A DNA stretch of 64,000 nt from Owenia fusiformis. Taxonomy: Eukaryota > Annelida > Polychaeta > Sabellida > Oweniidae. The stretch lies in contig CAIIXF020000003.1 in the NCBI GenBank assembly GCA_903813345.2, forward strand, positions 10,182,931-10,246,930, read 5' to 3'. A program made the position numbers and the translations under genes. Below are positions 11,285-22,130 of the stretch, in pieces (position 1 is the first letter of the stretch; every line of letters begins with the position of its first letter). Below the pieces are notes generated by a model. The model made no database searches. It saw only the letters and a list, made by a program, of their open reading frames with translations, and was not told the origin of the DNA.

Positions 11285-11419
11285 ATGGCAGAACAACAAG
11301 ATCCAGAAATTCCAGATGGACCAGATCATGACCTATCTGAAGAAGACATGATGTTTGTCGCAGGGCGTGAAAGAGCGTGGGAAAGCGTGAGGAAGCTTGT
11401 CAAGCATAACAAAGCTTAA
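11285..11419 (+). CDS. 44-residue acidic ORF within the element
   Basis: The frame starts MAEQQDPEIPDGPDHDLSEE and continues with MMFVAGRERAWESVRK, then runs into the word array and stops at 11419. The N-terminal half is acidic and proline-containing. The GRERAWESVR piece is faintly like the start of MADF or Myb-type DNA-binding domains that accompany some DNA transposons, but it is too short to assign. It may be the 5' stub of an autonomous partner's gene, kept together with its promoter. No downstream exon was seen. Confidence 0.3.
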   Translation: MAEQQDPEIPDGPDHDLSEEDMMFVAGRERAWESVRKLVKHNKA

Positions 11420-11929
11420 TAAAGCGTTTCAATCCTTGATTAAAGCGTCTCAATTCGTTAAAAAGCTTGAGAGTCCTTCATGAAAGCGTAACAAAGAGTG
11501 TCAGATATTGATGAAAGCGTCTGACCTCGTGTCAGATCTTCATGCCAGATCGTAGCAAAGCTTGAGACATCTAAACGAAGCGTGTCAAGTGGTAACAGAC
11601 CGTGAAGAGACTGGGGTCCCCGCTTTGAACCAAGCTCTGTTAAGCTTTCCTACGCTTTGGGTCAAGCTTTGTTACGGTTTGTTAAGCTTTGATACGCTCT
11701 CGGCGATTTGTTAAACTTTCATAAGCTCTCGGCGCTTTAATCAATTCGTAACGGAGCGCCCAACTTTACTCCGAGCTTTTCTACGACCTATTACGACCCC
11801 TACGCTTTAATCAAGCTTTGTTACGCTTTGGTGCCGCTTTACAAGTCGCTTTAAAGCGCCATACTTTGGTGCCGCTTTGCTCGCCGATTTAAAGCGTGGC
11901 ATTCGCCGTTGGTGTGAACGTATCTTTAA

Positions 11930-12380
11930 GTAAATTGAAAACAAGAGGTAAACATATATATAATTAATTCGATCATTCTGAGACAGAGATACTGTATTTA
12001 AAACAACGTACTGAACGCATAGATATTATTTTATTTACATTTGATATCAAACAATGATAATAGTGCTACTAAATGTTATCTTTCAAAGCAAACGCGTGAA
12101 AAGTTTGGCAAAGTTCATGTTTGTCATCGAGACTCCTTGTAGGAAAATCAACATATAGAAAGGACTGTTTCAAAACCAAGGATGGATCTTGACCTTATTA
12201 TATAAAAAAGAGGGCGAATAATATCAAATATTGGCTTGTTTAATCCATTGTTGTCCGTGTTTCACCACTTCGGTTTTAAAACTCATATATCACATCCCTC
12301 CAATAATTTTAAACACTTCATTTATTCTATTCACTTAGCACTGTACATGTTATATTTTATTTGAATATATAGAGGTTGTT
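11930..12380. other. Gene-free stretch
   Basis: AT-rich spacer between two mobile elements; nothing recognised. Confidence 0.4.
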
Positions 12381-13135
12381 TCTTAATTCGAACATGACTG
12401 TATTCACGCCTTCTATAAACTGTAAACAAAGTCAATGCTTCAGCTGGGTTATATTCGAGATCAATAAACCAGTTAATACTTGTAATGTGTGACGTCATAA
12501 CGGTGGGTCGTAGTAATGGTGGACCATGATGAATATTCGAAACAATTTGGTGAGTTTTCATGTTCGAATTAAGAAATATAGACCGAAAAGCAGGGGTTTA
12601 TTCGACGATATTACCCCTGCTCTGAGGTCTATATTACGATTCGAACATGAAAACTCACCAAATTGTTTCGAATATTCATCATGGTCCGCCATTACTACGA
12701 CCCACCGTTATGACGTCACACATTACAAGTATTAACTGGTTTATTGATCTCGAATATAACCCAGCTGAAGCATTGACTTTGCTTACAGTTTATAGAAGGC
12801 GTAAATACAGTCATGTTCGAATGAAGAAATATAGACCGACAAGCAGGGGTTATGTCGTCAAATACACCCCGCAGGGCTAGGCACAAAAGCTTTCTGTACC
12901 CCGAACGACCGAAGGGAGTGAGGGGTTCGAAAGCTTTTGTGCCTAGGCCCAAGGGGTGTATTCGACGATATTACCCCTGCTCTGAGGTCTATATTACGAT
13001 TCGAACATGAAAACTCACCAAATTGTTTCGAATATTCATCATGGTCCGCCATTACTACGACTCACCGTTATGACGTCACACATTACACGTATTAACTGGG
13101 TTATTGATCTCGAATATAACCCAGCTGAAGCAAGG
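12381..13135. repeat. Large compound foldback palindrome with TGACGTCA sites
   Basis: A unit of about 160-230 bp occurs here three times. Copy a (12381-12604) is inverted relative to copy b (12606-12829), and copy c (about 12961-13135) is a direct repeat of b at a 360-bp period. Between b and c lies a second hairpin, 12874-12950, whose arms read GGGCTAGGCACAAAAGCTTT and its complement around a centre containing CGACCGAAGGGAG. Each unit carries the palindrome TGACGTCA (12490-12497, 12711-12718, 13071-13078), identical to a CRE/ATF site. A further fragment lies at 14324-14390 and a copy at 50385-50560, so this is a dispersed family. No coding capacity. Confidence 0.8.
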
Positions 13136-14323
13136 GAAAGATCAATACCCGGTGATTTCAGCGGGAAGTGGCGTTTCGTTCAGTGGATGAGCTGCGCGCG
13201 CACGCATAAATGTGATTATCCAATATAATTAGGGGAGGGCTATTTGAAATAGTTTTTGGTCTTAGGCGCGACCCAGGGCTGATGTCTTAAGGACATTTCG
13301 TTGAAAATGAGCCATTCGGCTGATAATTGGTAAGAGTTTGCGATCTTATAATGTATAACTGTTACTCAGACACATATTTTGACACGATTCTGTTGGAAAT
13401 AAGCTTTGAACCGAGAGATATTCACGATTGATATGCACATTTTTGATTGTGCCATTGCTTTTCCATTGCACAATCCATGTATTGATAGAAGAAACATTAA
13501 TAATGCAGATTGGTTTACCTTCAATACATGGCAGACACTACATATCGGTCTATTAATACCAGTTTGTGCCTTAAATAGTTTTATATTTCCATCCACGGCC
13601 TGGAGCCTGGGTGTGTTTGTCTCTAATGTGTATGCTTGTGCATGGACTTCTAATCACTAGCAGAATTTAACATGATGCAAACTCGACATTATAACTCATG
13701 CTGTAACATTTTGACTTCGCTGGAAAACAATAGGAATTATTTTTCTTGCCAATCAATCATGAATCACAATCAAAATTTCAGAATGAGCAATCAGGCAATG
13801 ATCCAAATCAAGTTATAACATTATATGATATTCAGCAAGAAGTCCGGTAGAAATACAGAATATTTAAACATCAAAGCTGATAGTTAAAAGCTAATCTGTC
13901 AATTTTCTGTCTGCAAAAGAGCGTTTACATTTGACACAATAACAGACTGAGGCTTTGAAATCTAGGATTCCCCAGGAAAATATGACGTCATACTAATTAG
14001 CATAAGGATTTCCCTATTGGTTTGGGTCGAGCCTTGTTCGAAAACACAATCCATAAATACATGCTAATTTCTAAGGAGATAGGAAGTGTATAACGTGTTT
14101 ATCGATTTTGTTTAAATATTTAATCAATTATCAAATTGTTTAAGTGGATAAAGTGGTCACACTTGCTTCAATTCATAGCGAAATCGACGGATAGAAACTG
14201 ACCGAATTCCCGATATCCTACCCCGTATTACTGTAGGCTATAAGCACAGTGACCTACAGAGGGCGCTATCACAAACAAGTACTGCACGAACCGATAAATT
14301 CCCGGGTATTGTAACGCCCTTGG
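13136..14323. other. Gene-free stretch
   Basis: No exon or RNA gene supported; ordinary AT-rich sequence. Confidence 0.4.
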
Positions 14324-14390
14324 CTGAAGCATTGACTTTGTTTACAGTTTATAGAAGGCGTGGATACAGTCATGTTCGAATAGGACTTAT
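14324..14390. repeat. Fragment of the 12.4-kb foldback unit
   Basis: GCTGAAGCATTGACTTTGTT followed by TACAGTTTATAGAAGGCG matches the outer part of copy b of the palindrome at 12.4-13.1 kb, in the same orientation. The rest of the unit is absent. Confidence 0.75.
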
Positions 14391-14680
14391 ACCATGGTCA
14401 GAGCAATATCAGGTAAATAGTAGCAAGTGATAAATCACATATTTGGGACAGGGATGATATCGGGATTAAGATGATTATATCAGGGTTGATATTGATATCA
14501 TCCCGGGTAAATTCAAAATTTTACATTCTCCCCAAAAATTCATTATTACTTATTTTTATTATATCATTATTTTTTTCACTACCGCATTCCATCGAGAAAT
14601 ATTGATATTATCCTTGTGATATTCCCCATATCAAATCCCTCCTGGTGAATAACTACTTTTATACCATGGTCATAGCAATC
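14387..14680. repeat. Short palindromic segment between direct repeats
   Basis: TTATACCATGGTCAGAGCAA at the left and TTATACCATGGTCATAGCAA at the right are near-identical direct repeats bounding about 250 bp. Inside, GGGATGATATC and GATATCATCCC form an inverted pair. It may be a foldback insertion with a long target duplication, or a local duplication. Confidence 0.45.
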
Positions 14681-15200
14681 GCAGATATGTTGCACGCGCT
14701 CTAATAACCTTGATAGGAACCATAAAATAATATTATTTAAGCATTAAAACACGATAACACATAAATAAGAAATTAAAGTTATTGTTCAGAGTCAAGGTTG
14801 CCAGAATAGCCCACGTACGTGATAAAAAAACATTGGTCTCGACATTCATTGTATTTTTGCCAGGTTTTTTTACCTTTAAATCATGGCATACTAGTAAACA
14901 TAGACATGACAAAATTACACAGCTTTACTTTTGGAATATACGATTAAGGTCTCTAAATCTTATAATGCATTTTCCAATATACGATCCAACAATGGACCAT
15001 TATTTATTCACATTTGAGAAAACGAAATTACCCTAAATTAGTCGAATACACGAGGGAAAATAGATTCGATATAAATTAATCTACAATTTAATCCAGGCGA
15101 AGAAAATGTATTTGCACTAGTTTTTTTATATTAATTACCAATAAAACAAGTTGATTTTGTCTACCAAGGGCAGTTTTTATTGGAATTAAATGGGAAACCT

Positions 15201-15210
15201 TATATTTAAA
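15201..15210 (+). promoter_or_regulatory. TATA-like box of transporter copy A
   Basis: TATATTTAAA lies 54 bp upstream of the first exon-1 ATG. Copy B has TAATATTTAA at 38971 in the aligned position and copy C has TATAAAGA at 47720. All three are followed by a conserved block resembling AACTTTCGAGCAGGGA, which probably marks the transcription start region. Confidence 0.45.
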
Positions 15211-15263
15211 CTGAGTGACCAACTTTCGAGCAGGGAGATCTAGATGTGAAGTCTGACCATGCC

Positions 15264-15423
15264 ATGATGGATTCAATGAATGGAACAAAAATTATGAACG
15301 GAAGCAAAGAAATGCATCCATTTAAAAATACAAGTCAGCTCGTAATTGAGGAAGATATTACAGAGAAGAGAGCAAATTGTTCTACGAAATGTGCAAAATG
15401 GTTTCGAAAGTTTTTTATGGAAG
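15264..15423 (+). pseudogene. Transporter copy A, exon 1
   Basis: Open exon starting MMDSMNGTKIMNGSKEMHPF and ending NCSTKCAKWFRKFFMEG at a donor ATGGAAG/GTAAAT (phase 1, as in copy B). It aligns over its full length with exon 1 of the intact gene at 39030. There are two consecutive ATG codons; the second aligns with the copy B start. No exon 2 was found downstream. The next transporter-like sequence is the broken exon 3 at 36606-37400, some 21 kb away beyond two LTR elements. The exon itself is intact, but the gene as a whole is broken. Confidence 0.75.
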
Positions 15424-16339
15424 GTAAATAATTTTGATATTCATATAACGCAAACTATTTACGGAATACATCAACAAACTTTCAAAATAAGTCTTTTCTT
15501 AGCTTTGGGTCATAATAAGGCTGTTAAACTACGTGATTTTAAGATTTTTTTATTAAAATTATTTATTCAAAAATAAACACAAAACACACAAAGTACAAAA
15601 ACACGAACAGTAATTGAACCTGTAAATTTATAAAAACACAATATCCTACATTAGAATTTATGGGACAATTTACGCTAATTAATATTTTAAAAATCTGTTG
15701 TTGTAGTAGAGATTGCGACATAATATGTTGATTTGATGGACATGCAATGTGTTATTTTCTGTCGACCAAACTTCAAGTAATCATTATCACAAGGTACCGG
15801 TTTGGAATAGGCTATTATCTTTTTAAAAAATATCACTTTAATAAATGATGATAATTTTGACAAATAACAAATATTTTATTTATTCGTCAAATATAAACTG
15901 ATTACTTAACCTATATTGTATTGATTGCGTTGATTTTTTTAGTACGTTAATAAATGTATGTGCGACCAACTCTTGAAAGCGGGATGTTTGATATGTCCTC
16001 GTCACATAATTAAGTATGTTTTAATATATGAATACTATTTGTCAAATATTTGTATCCTCCAACACATTAGTCATATTAATATACACTATTGGTACATTAT
16101 TCGGTTGAAGCTATGCCAGAAGGTGAATTTTGATAACATATCTTAAATTGCAGAGAATGGAGATATATGATTAAGTGTAGGTATTTCTGTTGTGAATTCA
16201 AGTTGTCTAGATTAAGCTGTCCAATATTTTGTATCCTCCAAATATTAAAATATCATCTTTGTGAAAAAATATTTTTAGGTTATTATTTTGTGAAATGAAA
16301 GTACTTAATAGAAGCGTTTAGATCATCGTTCTTTAATTT
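15424..16339. other. Intronic/intergenic stretch
   Basis: The first ~120 bp align with intron 1 of copy B; the rest is unrecognised AT-rich DNA up to the LTR element. Confidence 0.5.
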
Positions 16340-16701
16340 TGCCAAAGAAGCTGTTCATTTACCTTCGGATACAGGATGTCCTGATGTTATCTTCTAGGGG
16401 GCGCCCCGTAACGATGATCTAATATTTCTACAGCTTGCTTCTTGTATTATTTGTTCTTGAATATAACTTCTTATTTTAGGTTTCTAGGCTTCTAATTATG
16501 TTTATTAATTGTTTCATATCTCATCTCAGCTCAGGTTCTCATTATATTCTCTCTCTAACTCTATCTCTCTCTGAGGTCAACTGAACTTCTTCTAACTGCC
16601 TCTAACTTTTACTCTACTAATTAATCTTACTATTTCACACTTACTTGTAAATTGGCTCAATATCTACACTAACTTCTTATAATTACTCTGTTTACATCAC
16701 A
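16340..16701 (-). repeat. 3' LTR of the Gmr1-like element
   Basis: A 362-bp terminal repeat, TG...CA. Its partner at 22708-23069 has the same length and no difference was noticed. It contains a long T/C-rich run (TCTCTCTCTAACTCTATCTC). Confidence 0.93.
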
Positions 16702-16905
16702 TCTCCCCCTTTTTTCGAGATGGCGATACTCAGCCAGCTTTAAGATTAAAATCATCTGCGACTTGCAGATCATAAAATTCATTTAGATGTCTTCTCTAAG
16801 TTTAAACTTTTTTTTCATTTTTTTATCTTATGTAAAAACTACCCTTTTCTCTATATCAACAGTGTCTCTATCACTTAAGTTATTGTGTAATTTCTCTGTA
16901 TACTC

Positions 16906-19900
16906 TTACAGTCTGGATAAAGCATCTGCACATCCATTAAGTTTGCCAGATCTGTGCATTACTTTGAAATCGTACTGCTGTAAATTAAGTATCCATCTTG
17001 TAAGCCTCTGGTTATTGTTGTGCATTTCGTTCAGCCATTTTAGTGGATTGTGATCGGTAACCACAACAAATTTTCTTCCTAGTAGGTAATATCTCAAGTA
17101 ATTGATGGCCCACACAATCGCAAGACATTCTTTCTCTATCACTGCATAGTTTTTCTCCCTTGGAAGTAACTTGCGACTGAGATACATGATTGGATGTTCA
17201 CCATCCTTGAAATTCTGACTCAATACTCCAGAGATTCCTATATCAGATGCATCTGTGATCACAAGAAATTGTTTCGTGAAGTCTGGGCTCTTAAGGATTG
17301 GTTCAGAACACAAAGCCTCCTTCAACGTCTCTACTGCAGTTTGTTCTTTATTTCCCCATGGTATTTTCACTGCTACAGATTTCTTTGTTAACTCTGTCAG
17401 TGGAGAGGCTATGTCTGCATACTTTGGAATGAATTTCCGAAAGTATCCCGTCATTCCTAAGAATGTTCTCAGGTTCTTCTTAGTGTGTGGTTTCTCAAAT
17501 CTCTGAATTGACTCTGTCTTCTCTGAGCTTGGTCTGACTATACCACCTCCAACTCTGTGTCCTAGATATTCTGCTTCCTGATAGGCAAATTTACATTTAG
17601 ATGGTTTTGCAGTTAAATTGTGTTTTCTTAACCTTTCTAGTATAAGTCTGATGTCACAAAGGTGTGCCTCAAAGCTGCTACTGAAGATCACTAGATCATC
17701 GAAATAAGCATCAGAAAAGGCTTCTGCTCCTTCTAACATCTTGTCCATTGCTCTCTGGAATGTTGCTGGTGCCCCATGTAATCCAAATGGCATTCGTTTA
17801 AATTGAAATGTTCCGAAAGGAGTTAAAACTGATGTCTTCTCCTTGGAATCTTCACTCAGAGGAATTTGCCAAAAACCTCGGCATAAATCCATGACTGTAA
17901 TGAATACAGCTGTTGCTAGCCCATCTAGAATTTCATCTATCCGTGGCATTGGGTAGGCGTCAAACTCTGTTACTTTATTCAGGTCTCTAAAATCGACACA
18001 GTCTCGTAGCTCACCATTTTTCTTCGGTACAAATACAAAGTTGGCTCCCCATTCACTTACAGATGGCTCCATTATCCCTTTGGAAACCATTTTGTTTACT
18101 TTCTCTTTCATTAACTCAACATATGCTTTGGGAAACCTTCTAAGCTTTTGTCTGACTGGTTTTGAATCTTTAGTGTTGATATGGTGCACAATTATGTCTG
18201 TTAGCCCAGGCTCATCTGACAATACATCTTGGTATTCTTGAAGTAATGTTTCAACTCGTCTCTTCTGCTCTCTTGATATGTTAGGTGAAATGTTGTATTT
18301 AACTTCTTCATTCTCTTGTACTGTTGTTGGCCATTGTATTGGCATAAAATCCTCGTCATCATCCTCTTCTTGTATCTCCTCTTGAATAGTTTCTGTAGTG
18401 AAGCAACAGAAGTCATCTGGACTTGTGTACCGTTTCAACAGGTTCACATGGTACGTTTTTACCTTGTTTCCAATTTGAACATCATAATTCACTTTGTTAC
18501 ACCTTTTCACAATCTTAAATGGTCCTTGCCATCTTGCTTGCAGCTTCATATTACTTGAAGGCAATAACAGTAATACGTTATTTCCTGGATGAAACTCTAT
18601 GTCTCGTGATTTCTCATCGTAATACCTTTTCTGTGTGTGTTTTGCTTCTGCGACATTCTTCTTCACAATCTCTCTAGTATCCATTACTCTGTCTCTCATC
18701 TGTGTCACATACTCGATAACATTTGTGTTTGCTTCTGTGTTTGGTTCCCATTTCTCAGCTAGTATATCTATCGGTCCCCTTACTGCTCTTCCATATAGCA
18801 GTTCAAACGGAGAAAATCCAGTTGTCTCATGTGGAACTTCACGATAGGCAAACAGTAAATATGGCAAATATACATCCCAATTCTCTGGTTTATCTGATGT
18901 CAGCTTTTTGATCATTTTAACTAAAACTCCATTATATCTCTCAGTCTGTCCATTTGTCTGCTGATGGTATGGAGTTGTTTTTATTCCTTTTATTCCTATC
19001 ATGTTGTACACCTCCTGCATTAGATTTGACAGAAAATTTGTGCCTTGGTCAGATAAAATTTCTTTTGGGACTCCTACTCTACTAAACTGCACAATTAACT
19101 CTTCCGCTACCTTCTTGGAATCAGTAACTTTCATGGGCACCGCTTCTGGGTATTTTGTTCCATAATCTGTTGTCACTAATATGTATTTGTTCCCTCTCTT
19201 TGATCTCTCTAATGGACCTACTATGTCCATTCCAATAACACTAAATGGTTCTGTGATAATTGGCAGTGGTATCATCTGTGCTCTGTTGGAATTCATCTTT
19301 CGTGATGTCTTTTGGCAGATATCACAACTGTTGCAATATGCTTTCACATCTCTATGGATTCCAGGCCAAAACATCTTCTTCATGATTCTCAATGTTGTTT
19401 TCTTTATCCCAAGGTGTCCTGAGATAGGAATGCTGTGAGCTAATTCCAAGGTTTTCTTTCTACATTTTTGTGGTAGTACTATCTGTTCCATGATTTCCCC
19501 ATTTTGATTTTTGATTCTTCTAACAATCAGGTTTTCTCGCTTTGCAAAATATGGTGTGGCTTGTTCTTCTTCAGGTATCATTATAACAGATTTTCTAATA
19601 TGGGTAAGTGTATGATCTGTTTCTTGCATCTTTATCAACTCTTCTCGGCTGATATCATCTATGTTTGCATCTGTCTCATCAACTTTACACATGTTCTTTC
19701 TTTGATGTCTCTTCTCTCTTCTTGTTGGCTTGTGTTTTATTTGTGTTGGTGGTTTAAACAGAGTTTCGTCAAAGTGAAATGGTAGTTTCTCATCTCTATA
19801 TTCATTGCTATTTGTATGGTTTTCATCGTCAACTTGTATCAGCTTTGCATTAGACTGCTCATCCTTCTCTAGATCAGACCTTTCTTCTTCAGCCTGCATT

Positions 19901-21705
19901 TTCTTCTGATTTCTAGTGGTAACAAATGCCCTACTTTTAGTTTTGTATATATATCTGTCCATCTTCTCTTGATCCAGTTTGGATAAGATATCTTGCCCAA
20001 TCAGTACAGAAGCAGGAAGTGTGTCAGAAACAGCTGCCTTTATTTTGTATATTTCATCTTCTATGTTGATCTCTACAACAGCAGTTGGATAGGATTGTCT
20101 ATCTCCATGAACACAAGTCATCTCAACTGTTTCGTCATGTGTAACTGAATCATCGTGAATCAGGTCTTTATTGACAATAGTTTTGAAGCTTCCTGTGTCA
20201 AGTATCATCTCCACATCTTCTTTCTCATTCAATTTGGCTAAAACTGTTCCATCTTTCCTTGATTTATATTGTGAAAATATGTCTTTGGGTAAAGAACACA
20301 AAAATGCTGGTTTTCCTGATCCTAAATAACATTTTTCTTTCACGTGCCCATATCTATTGCATTTTTCACAGTGTAGAGATTTATCCACACGGCATTCTTC
20401 CGTTTTATGGTTTCGTAATCCACAATTATTACACTTGGGTCTACCATCTGACGTATCTGGTAATTTTCTCTGCCCAATCTTAAAATTTGAAGAACACTCA
20501 ATTTCTTTATGTCCAGGTTGGCGACATTTTCGGCAAATAATGTCTTGAGGGCAATCCTTCGAAACGTGACCTTTTTCATGGCAGTTGTAGCACTCTCCTG
20601 AATTCATGCTAGGTTGTCTCCAGTTAGATGAATCAGCACCACTAAATCTTCTGTTACTATTTGACGGCTTCCATCTCTCATTTTTATTCCAGTATACAGC
20701 ATCAGATTTTCTTGCCTCTAGAAAGTTATCAGCAAACTTTATAACTTCATCTGTGTTACTGGCATCGTTTTCTTTGACCCACGTCTGTACTTCTGCCGGT
20801 AGAGTAGTAACTAGCTGCTCTTTGATCAAAACATCACTCATCTCCTCAACTGTTGTAACACCTTTCATCCATTTCTTGAAAACATCTCGAAGTCTGATAG
20901 TGAACGGTTGTATTCCTTCTCCATCTTCTCGTTTGAGGTTTCTAAATCGCTTTCTATATGTTTCTGCGTTAATGGCATAGCGCTTTAAAATTGCCTCTTT
21001 GACAATATCATAGTCACTTGCATTATCTTGATCTACACTTGCATATGCTTCTTGTGCTTTCCCAGTAAGGCTTGCTCCCAGTTTTAGGGTCCAAAATTCC
21101 TTAGGCCATTTGCACATTGTTGCAGTTCTTTCAAAGATTGTGAGGAAATTTTCAATGTCTTCATTATCTCTTAATCTAGGTATAAACGGATCTTTTGGCT
21201 TGTGTTTTTCTTCTTTATCTTCTTTTCTTTCTTTTTGACGAAGTTTACGTTCTTCTTCAATCTCCATTCTTCTTAATTCTTCTTGGTATCTTCTTTCATT
21301 CTCTATGTCTATCCTTCTTTGTTCCTCAATTCTTTTCCGTTCTTCTTTTTCAGCTTGGATTTCTTCTCTTCTAAGTTGTTCCTGAATCTTTCTTTCTTCT
21401 TTTTCAGCTTGTATTTCAGCTAGTCTTATCTTCTCTTGTCTTAAGAACATCTCTCTGTCTTGTTCGGTCTTTTTCATCATTGAAGTCATCATAAACATCA
21501 TCTGTTGCTGCATCTGTATGGGGTTGAATTGTAACATCGTAGGATCTGGCTCAATAGAGTGTTTTTCTTCAACTGGCTCATCAGATGCTTCTTCATACTC
21601 CTCTTCTTTCTGCTTCTTTTTCTCTTTATCATCCTCCATTTCTTTTGTTGGATTTTCCTCTAGTAATCCTTTATGATACTTTGTATTCCTTGTATCAACT
21701 GGCAT
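16906..21705 (-). CDS. Gag-Pol polyprotein (gag-PR-INT-RT-RH) of the Gmr1-like element
   Basis: A single 1599-codon frame. Residues 80-170 form a charged coiled coil, followed by a capsid-like region to about 340. Four zinc knuckles of CCHC type follow (CYNCHEKGHVSKDC and three more, about 370-470). The aspartic protease has DTGS near 500. The integrase comes next: an H2C2 zinc motif near 755-800 (HSIPISGHLG, CDICQ), then a core with GMDIVGPL near 822 and QQTNGQTERY near 920. Only afterwards comes reverse transcriptase (FVPKKNGELRDCVDFRDLN, YFDDLV near 1331), then RNase H (TDASDIGISGVLS near 1480), ending in GCADALSRL. The polyprotein builds the intracellular particle, cuts itself, reverse-transcribes and integrates. 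In ordinary Ty3/Gypsy elements integrase is last. Confidence 0.93.
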   Translation of the reverse strand: MPVDTRNTKYHKGLLEENPTKEMEDDKEKKKQKEEEYEEASDEPVEEKHSIEPDPTMLQFNPIQMQQQMMFMMTSMMKKTEQDREMFLRQEKIRLAEIQAEKEERKIQEQLRREEIQAEKEERKRIEEQRRIDIENERRYQEELRRMEIEEERKLRQKERKEDKEEKHKPKDPFIPRLRDNEDIENFLTIFERTATMCKWPKEFWTLKLGASLTGKAQEAYASVDQDNASDYDIVKEAILKRYAINAETYRKRFRNLKREDGEGIQPFTIRLRDVFKKWMKGVTTVEEMSDVLIKEQLVTTLPAEVQTWVKENDASNTDEVIKFADNFLEARKSDAVYWNKNERWKPSNSNRRFSGADSSNWRQPSMNSGECYNCHEKGHVSKDCPQDIICRKCRQPGHKEIECSSNFKIGQRKLPDTSDGRPKCNNCGLRNHKTEECRVDKSLHCEKCNRYGHVKEKCYLGSGKPAFLCSLPKDIFSQYKSRKDGTVLAKLNEKEDVEMILDTGSFKTIVNKDLIHDDSVTHDETVEMTCVHGDRQSYPTAVVEINIEDEIYKIKAAVSDTLPASVLIGQDILSKLDQEKMDRYIYKTKSRAFVTTRNQKKMQAEEERSDLEKDEQSNAKLIQVDDENHTNSNEYRDEKLPFHFDETLFKPPTQIKHKPTRREKRHQRKNMCKVDETDANIDDISREELIKMQETDHTLTHIRKSVIMIPEEEQATPYFAKRENLIVRRIKNQNGEIMEQIVLPQKCRKKTLELAHSIPISGHLGIKKTTLRIMKKMFWPGIHRDVKAYCNSCDICQKTSRKMNSNRAQMIPLPIITEPFSVIGMDIVGPLERSKRGNKYILVTTDYGTKYPEAVPMKVTDSKKVAEELIVQFSRVGVPKEILSDQGTNFLSNLMQEVYNMIGIKGIKTTPYHQQTNGQTERYNGVLVKMIKKLTSDKPENWDVYLPYLLFAYREVPHETTGFSPFELLYGRAVRGPIDILAEKWEPNTEANTNVIEYVTQMRDRVMDTREIVKKNVAEAKHTQKRYYDEKSRDIEFHPGNNVLLLLPSSNMKLQARWQGPFKIVKRCNKVNYDVQIGNKVKTYHVNLLKRYTSPDDFCCFTTETIQEEIQEEDDDEDFMPIQWPTTVQENEEVKYNISPNISREQKRRVETLLQEYQDVLSDEPGLTDIIVHHINTKDSKPVRQKLRRFPKAYVELMKEKVNKMVSKGIMEPSVSEWGANFVFVPKKNGELRDCVDFRDLNKVTEFDAYPMPRIDEILDGLATAVFITVMDLCRGFWQIPLSEDSKEKTSVLTPFGTFQFKRMPFGLHGAPATFQRAMDKMLEGAEAFSDAYFDDLVIFSSSFEAHLCDIRLILERLRKHNLTAKPSKCKFAYQEAEYLGHRVGGGIVRPSSEKTESIQRFEKPHTKKNLRTFLGMTGYFRKFIPKYADIASPLTELTKKSVAVKIPWGNKEQTAVETLKEALCSEPILKSPDFTKQFLVITDASDIGISGVLSQNFKDGEHPIMYLSRKLLPREKNYAVIEKECLAIVWAINYLRYYLLGRKFVVVTDHNPLKWLNEMHNNNQRLTRWILNLQQYDFKVMHRSGKLNGCADALSRL

Positions 21706-21886
21706 GAGTAATTGTTGTATAATCGCGTTTTAATTTTTACAACAACATAAATCCATTGAAATATGCGGAAAATATTGTCTTAGTATATTGTACTGTATGG
21801 AAATAAACGCGTAAATTGTTTGGTCCTAATAGGCCTATGTACTTTTATAACATGTTGTTATATGAAGTATTGAAAATGTTATTATC

Positions 21887-22130
21887 TATGGGCCACTGTA
21901 CTCGATATATCAATCAATATACTATAGAGTTGAAAATAATTGAAGCTAAAAGAGGCTAATGGGCCACTGTAGGGGAATTTTTTTTAAAATATATAGTTGT
22001 TAAATATTTGGTACTTATGGGCCACTGTAGTGAAACATTTTGCTAGTAGATGTCTGATAAAAGTGGGCCACTGTATTAATCTAAAACTAATTTGGTATTA
22101 AAATATTTTGTACCAATGGGCCACTGTACT
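21887..22130. promoter_or_regulatory. Five spaced copies of GGGCCACTGTA in the leader
   Basis: The motif (A/G)TGGGCCACTGTA occurs near 21888, 21960, 22019, 22064 and 22118, at spacings of about 45-75 bp, in the untranslated leader between the 5' LTR and gag. The sequence between copies is AT-rich and not conserved. Regular repetition in this position resembles the protein-binding arrays (for example insulator sites) in the leader of Drosophila gypsy. Its function here is unknown. Confidence 0.6.

Larger units (their letters stand above)
10797..11929. mobile_element. Non-autonomous element packed with AAAGCGT/ACGCTTT words
   Basis: The left edge reads AAAGCTACGTTCACACC, and the right edge is the inverse of AAAGATACGTTCACACC. 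A second copy of the left end (AGCTACTTTCACACCAACGG, from 10930) matches the right end over about 45 bp, so a core element 10928-11929 may carry an extra fragment on its left. The interior is filled with variants of AAAGCGT, AAAGCTT and TTACG. Orientation switches in blocks: CGCTTT-type words at about 11020-11210, AAAGCG-type at 11340-11600, CGCTTT-type again at 11620-11880. A TATA box and a short ORF lie in the middle. No transposase was seen and no superfamily could be assigned. Confidence 0.65.
14688..15545 (+). repeat. Segmental duplicate A of the transporter 5' region
   Basis: Diverged but collinear with 38360-39312: about 575 bp upstream of exon 1, exon 1 itself, and the first ~120 bp of intron 1. 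It shows that the transporter genes arose by duplication of a block that included the promoter. Divergence is moderate, with many substitutions and small indels. Confidence 0.8.

Noticed and set aside
12381-13135. CRISPR-like or tRNA-related array
   Set aside because: Units are long, inverted as well as direct, without spacers of constant length; a eukaryotic foldback explains them.
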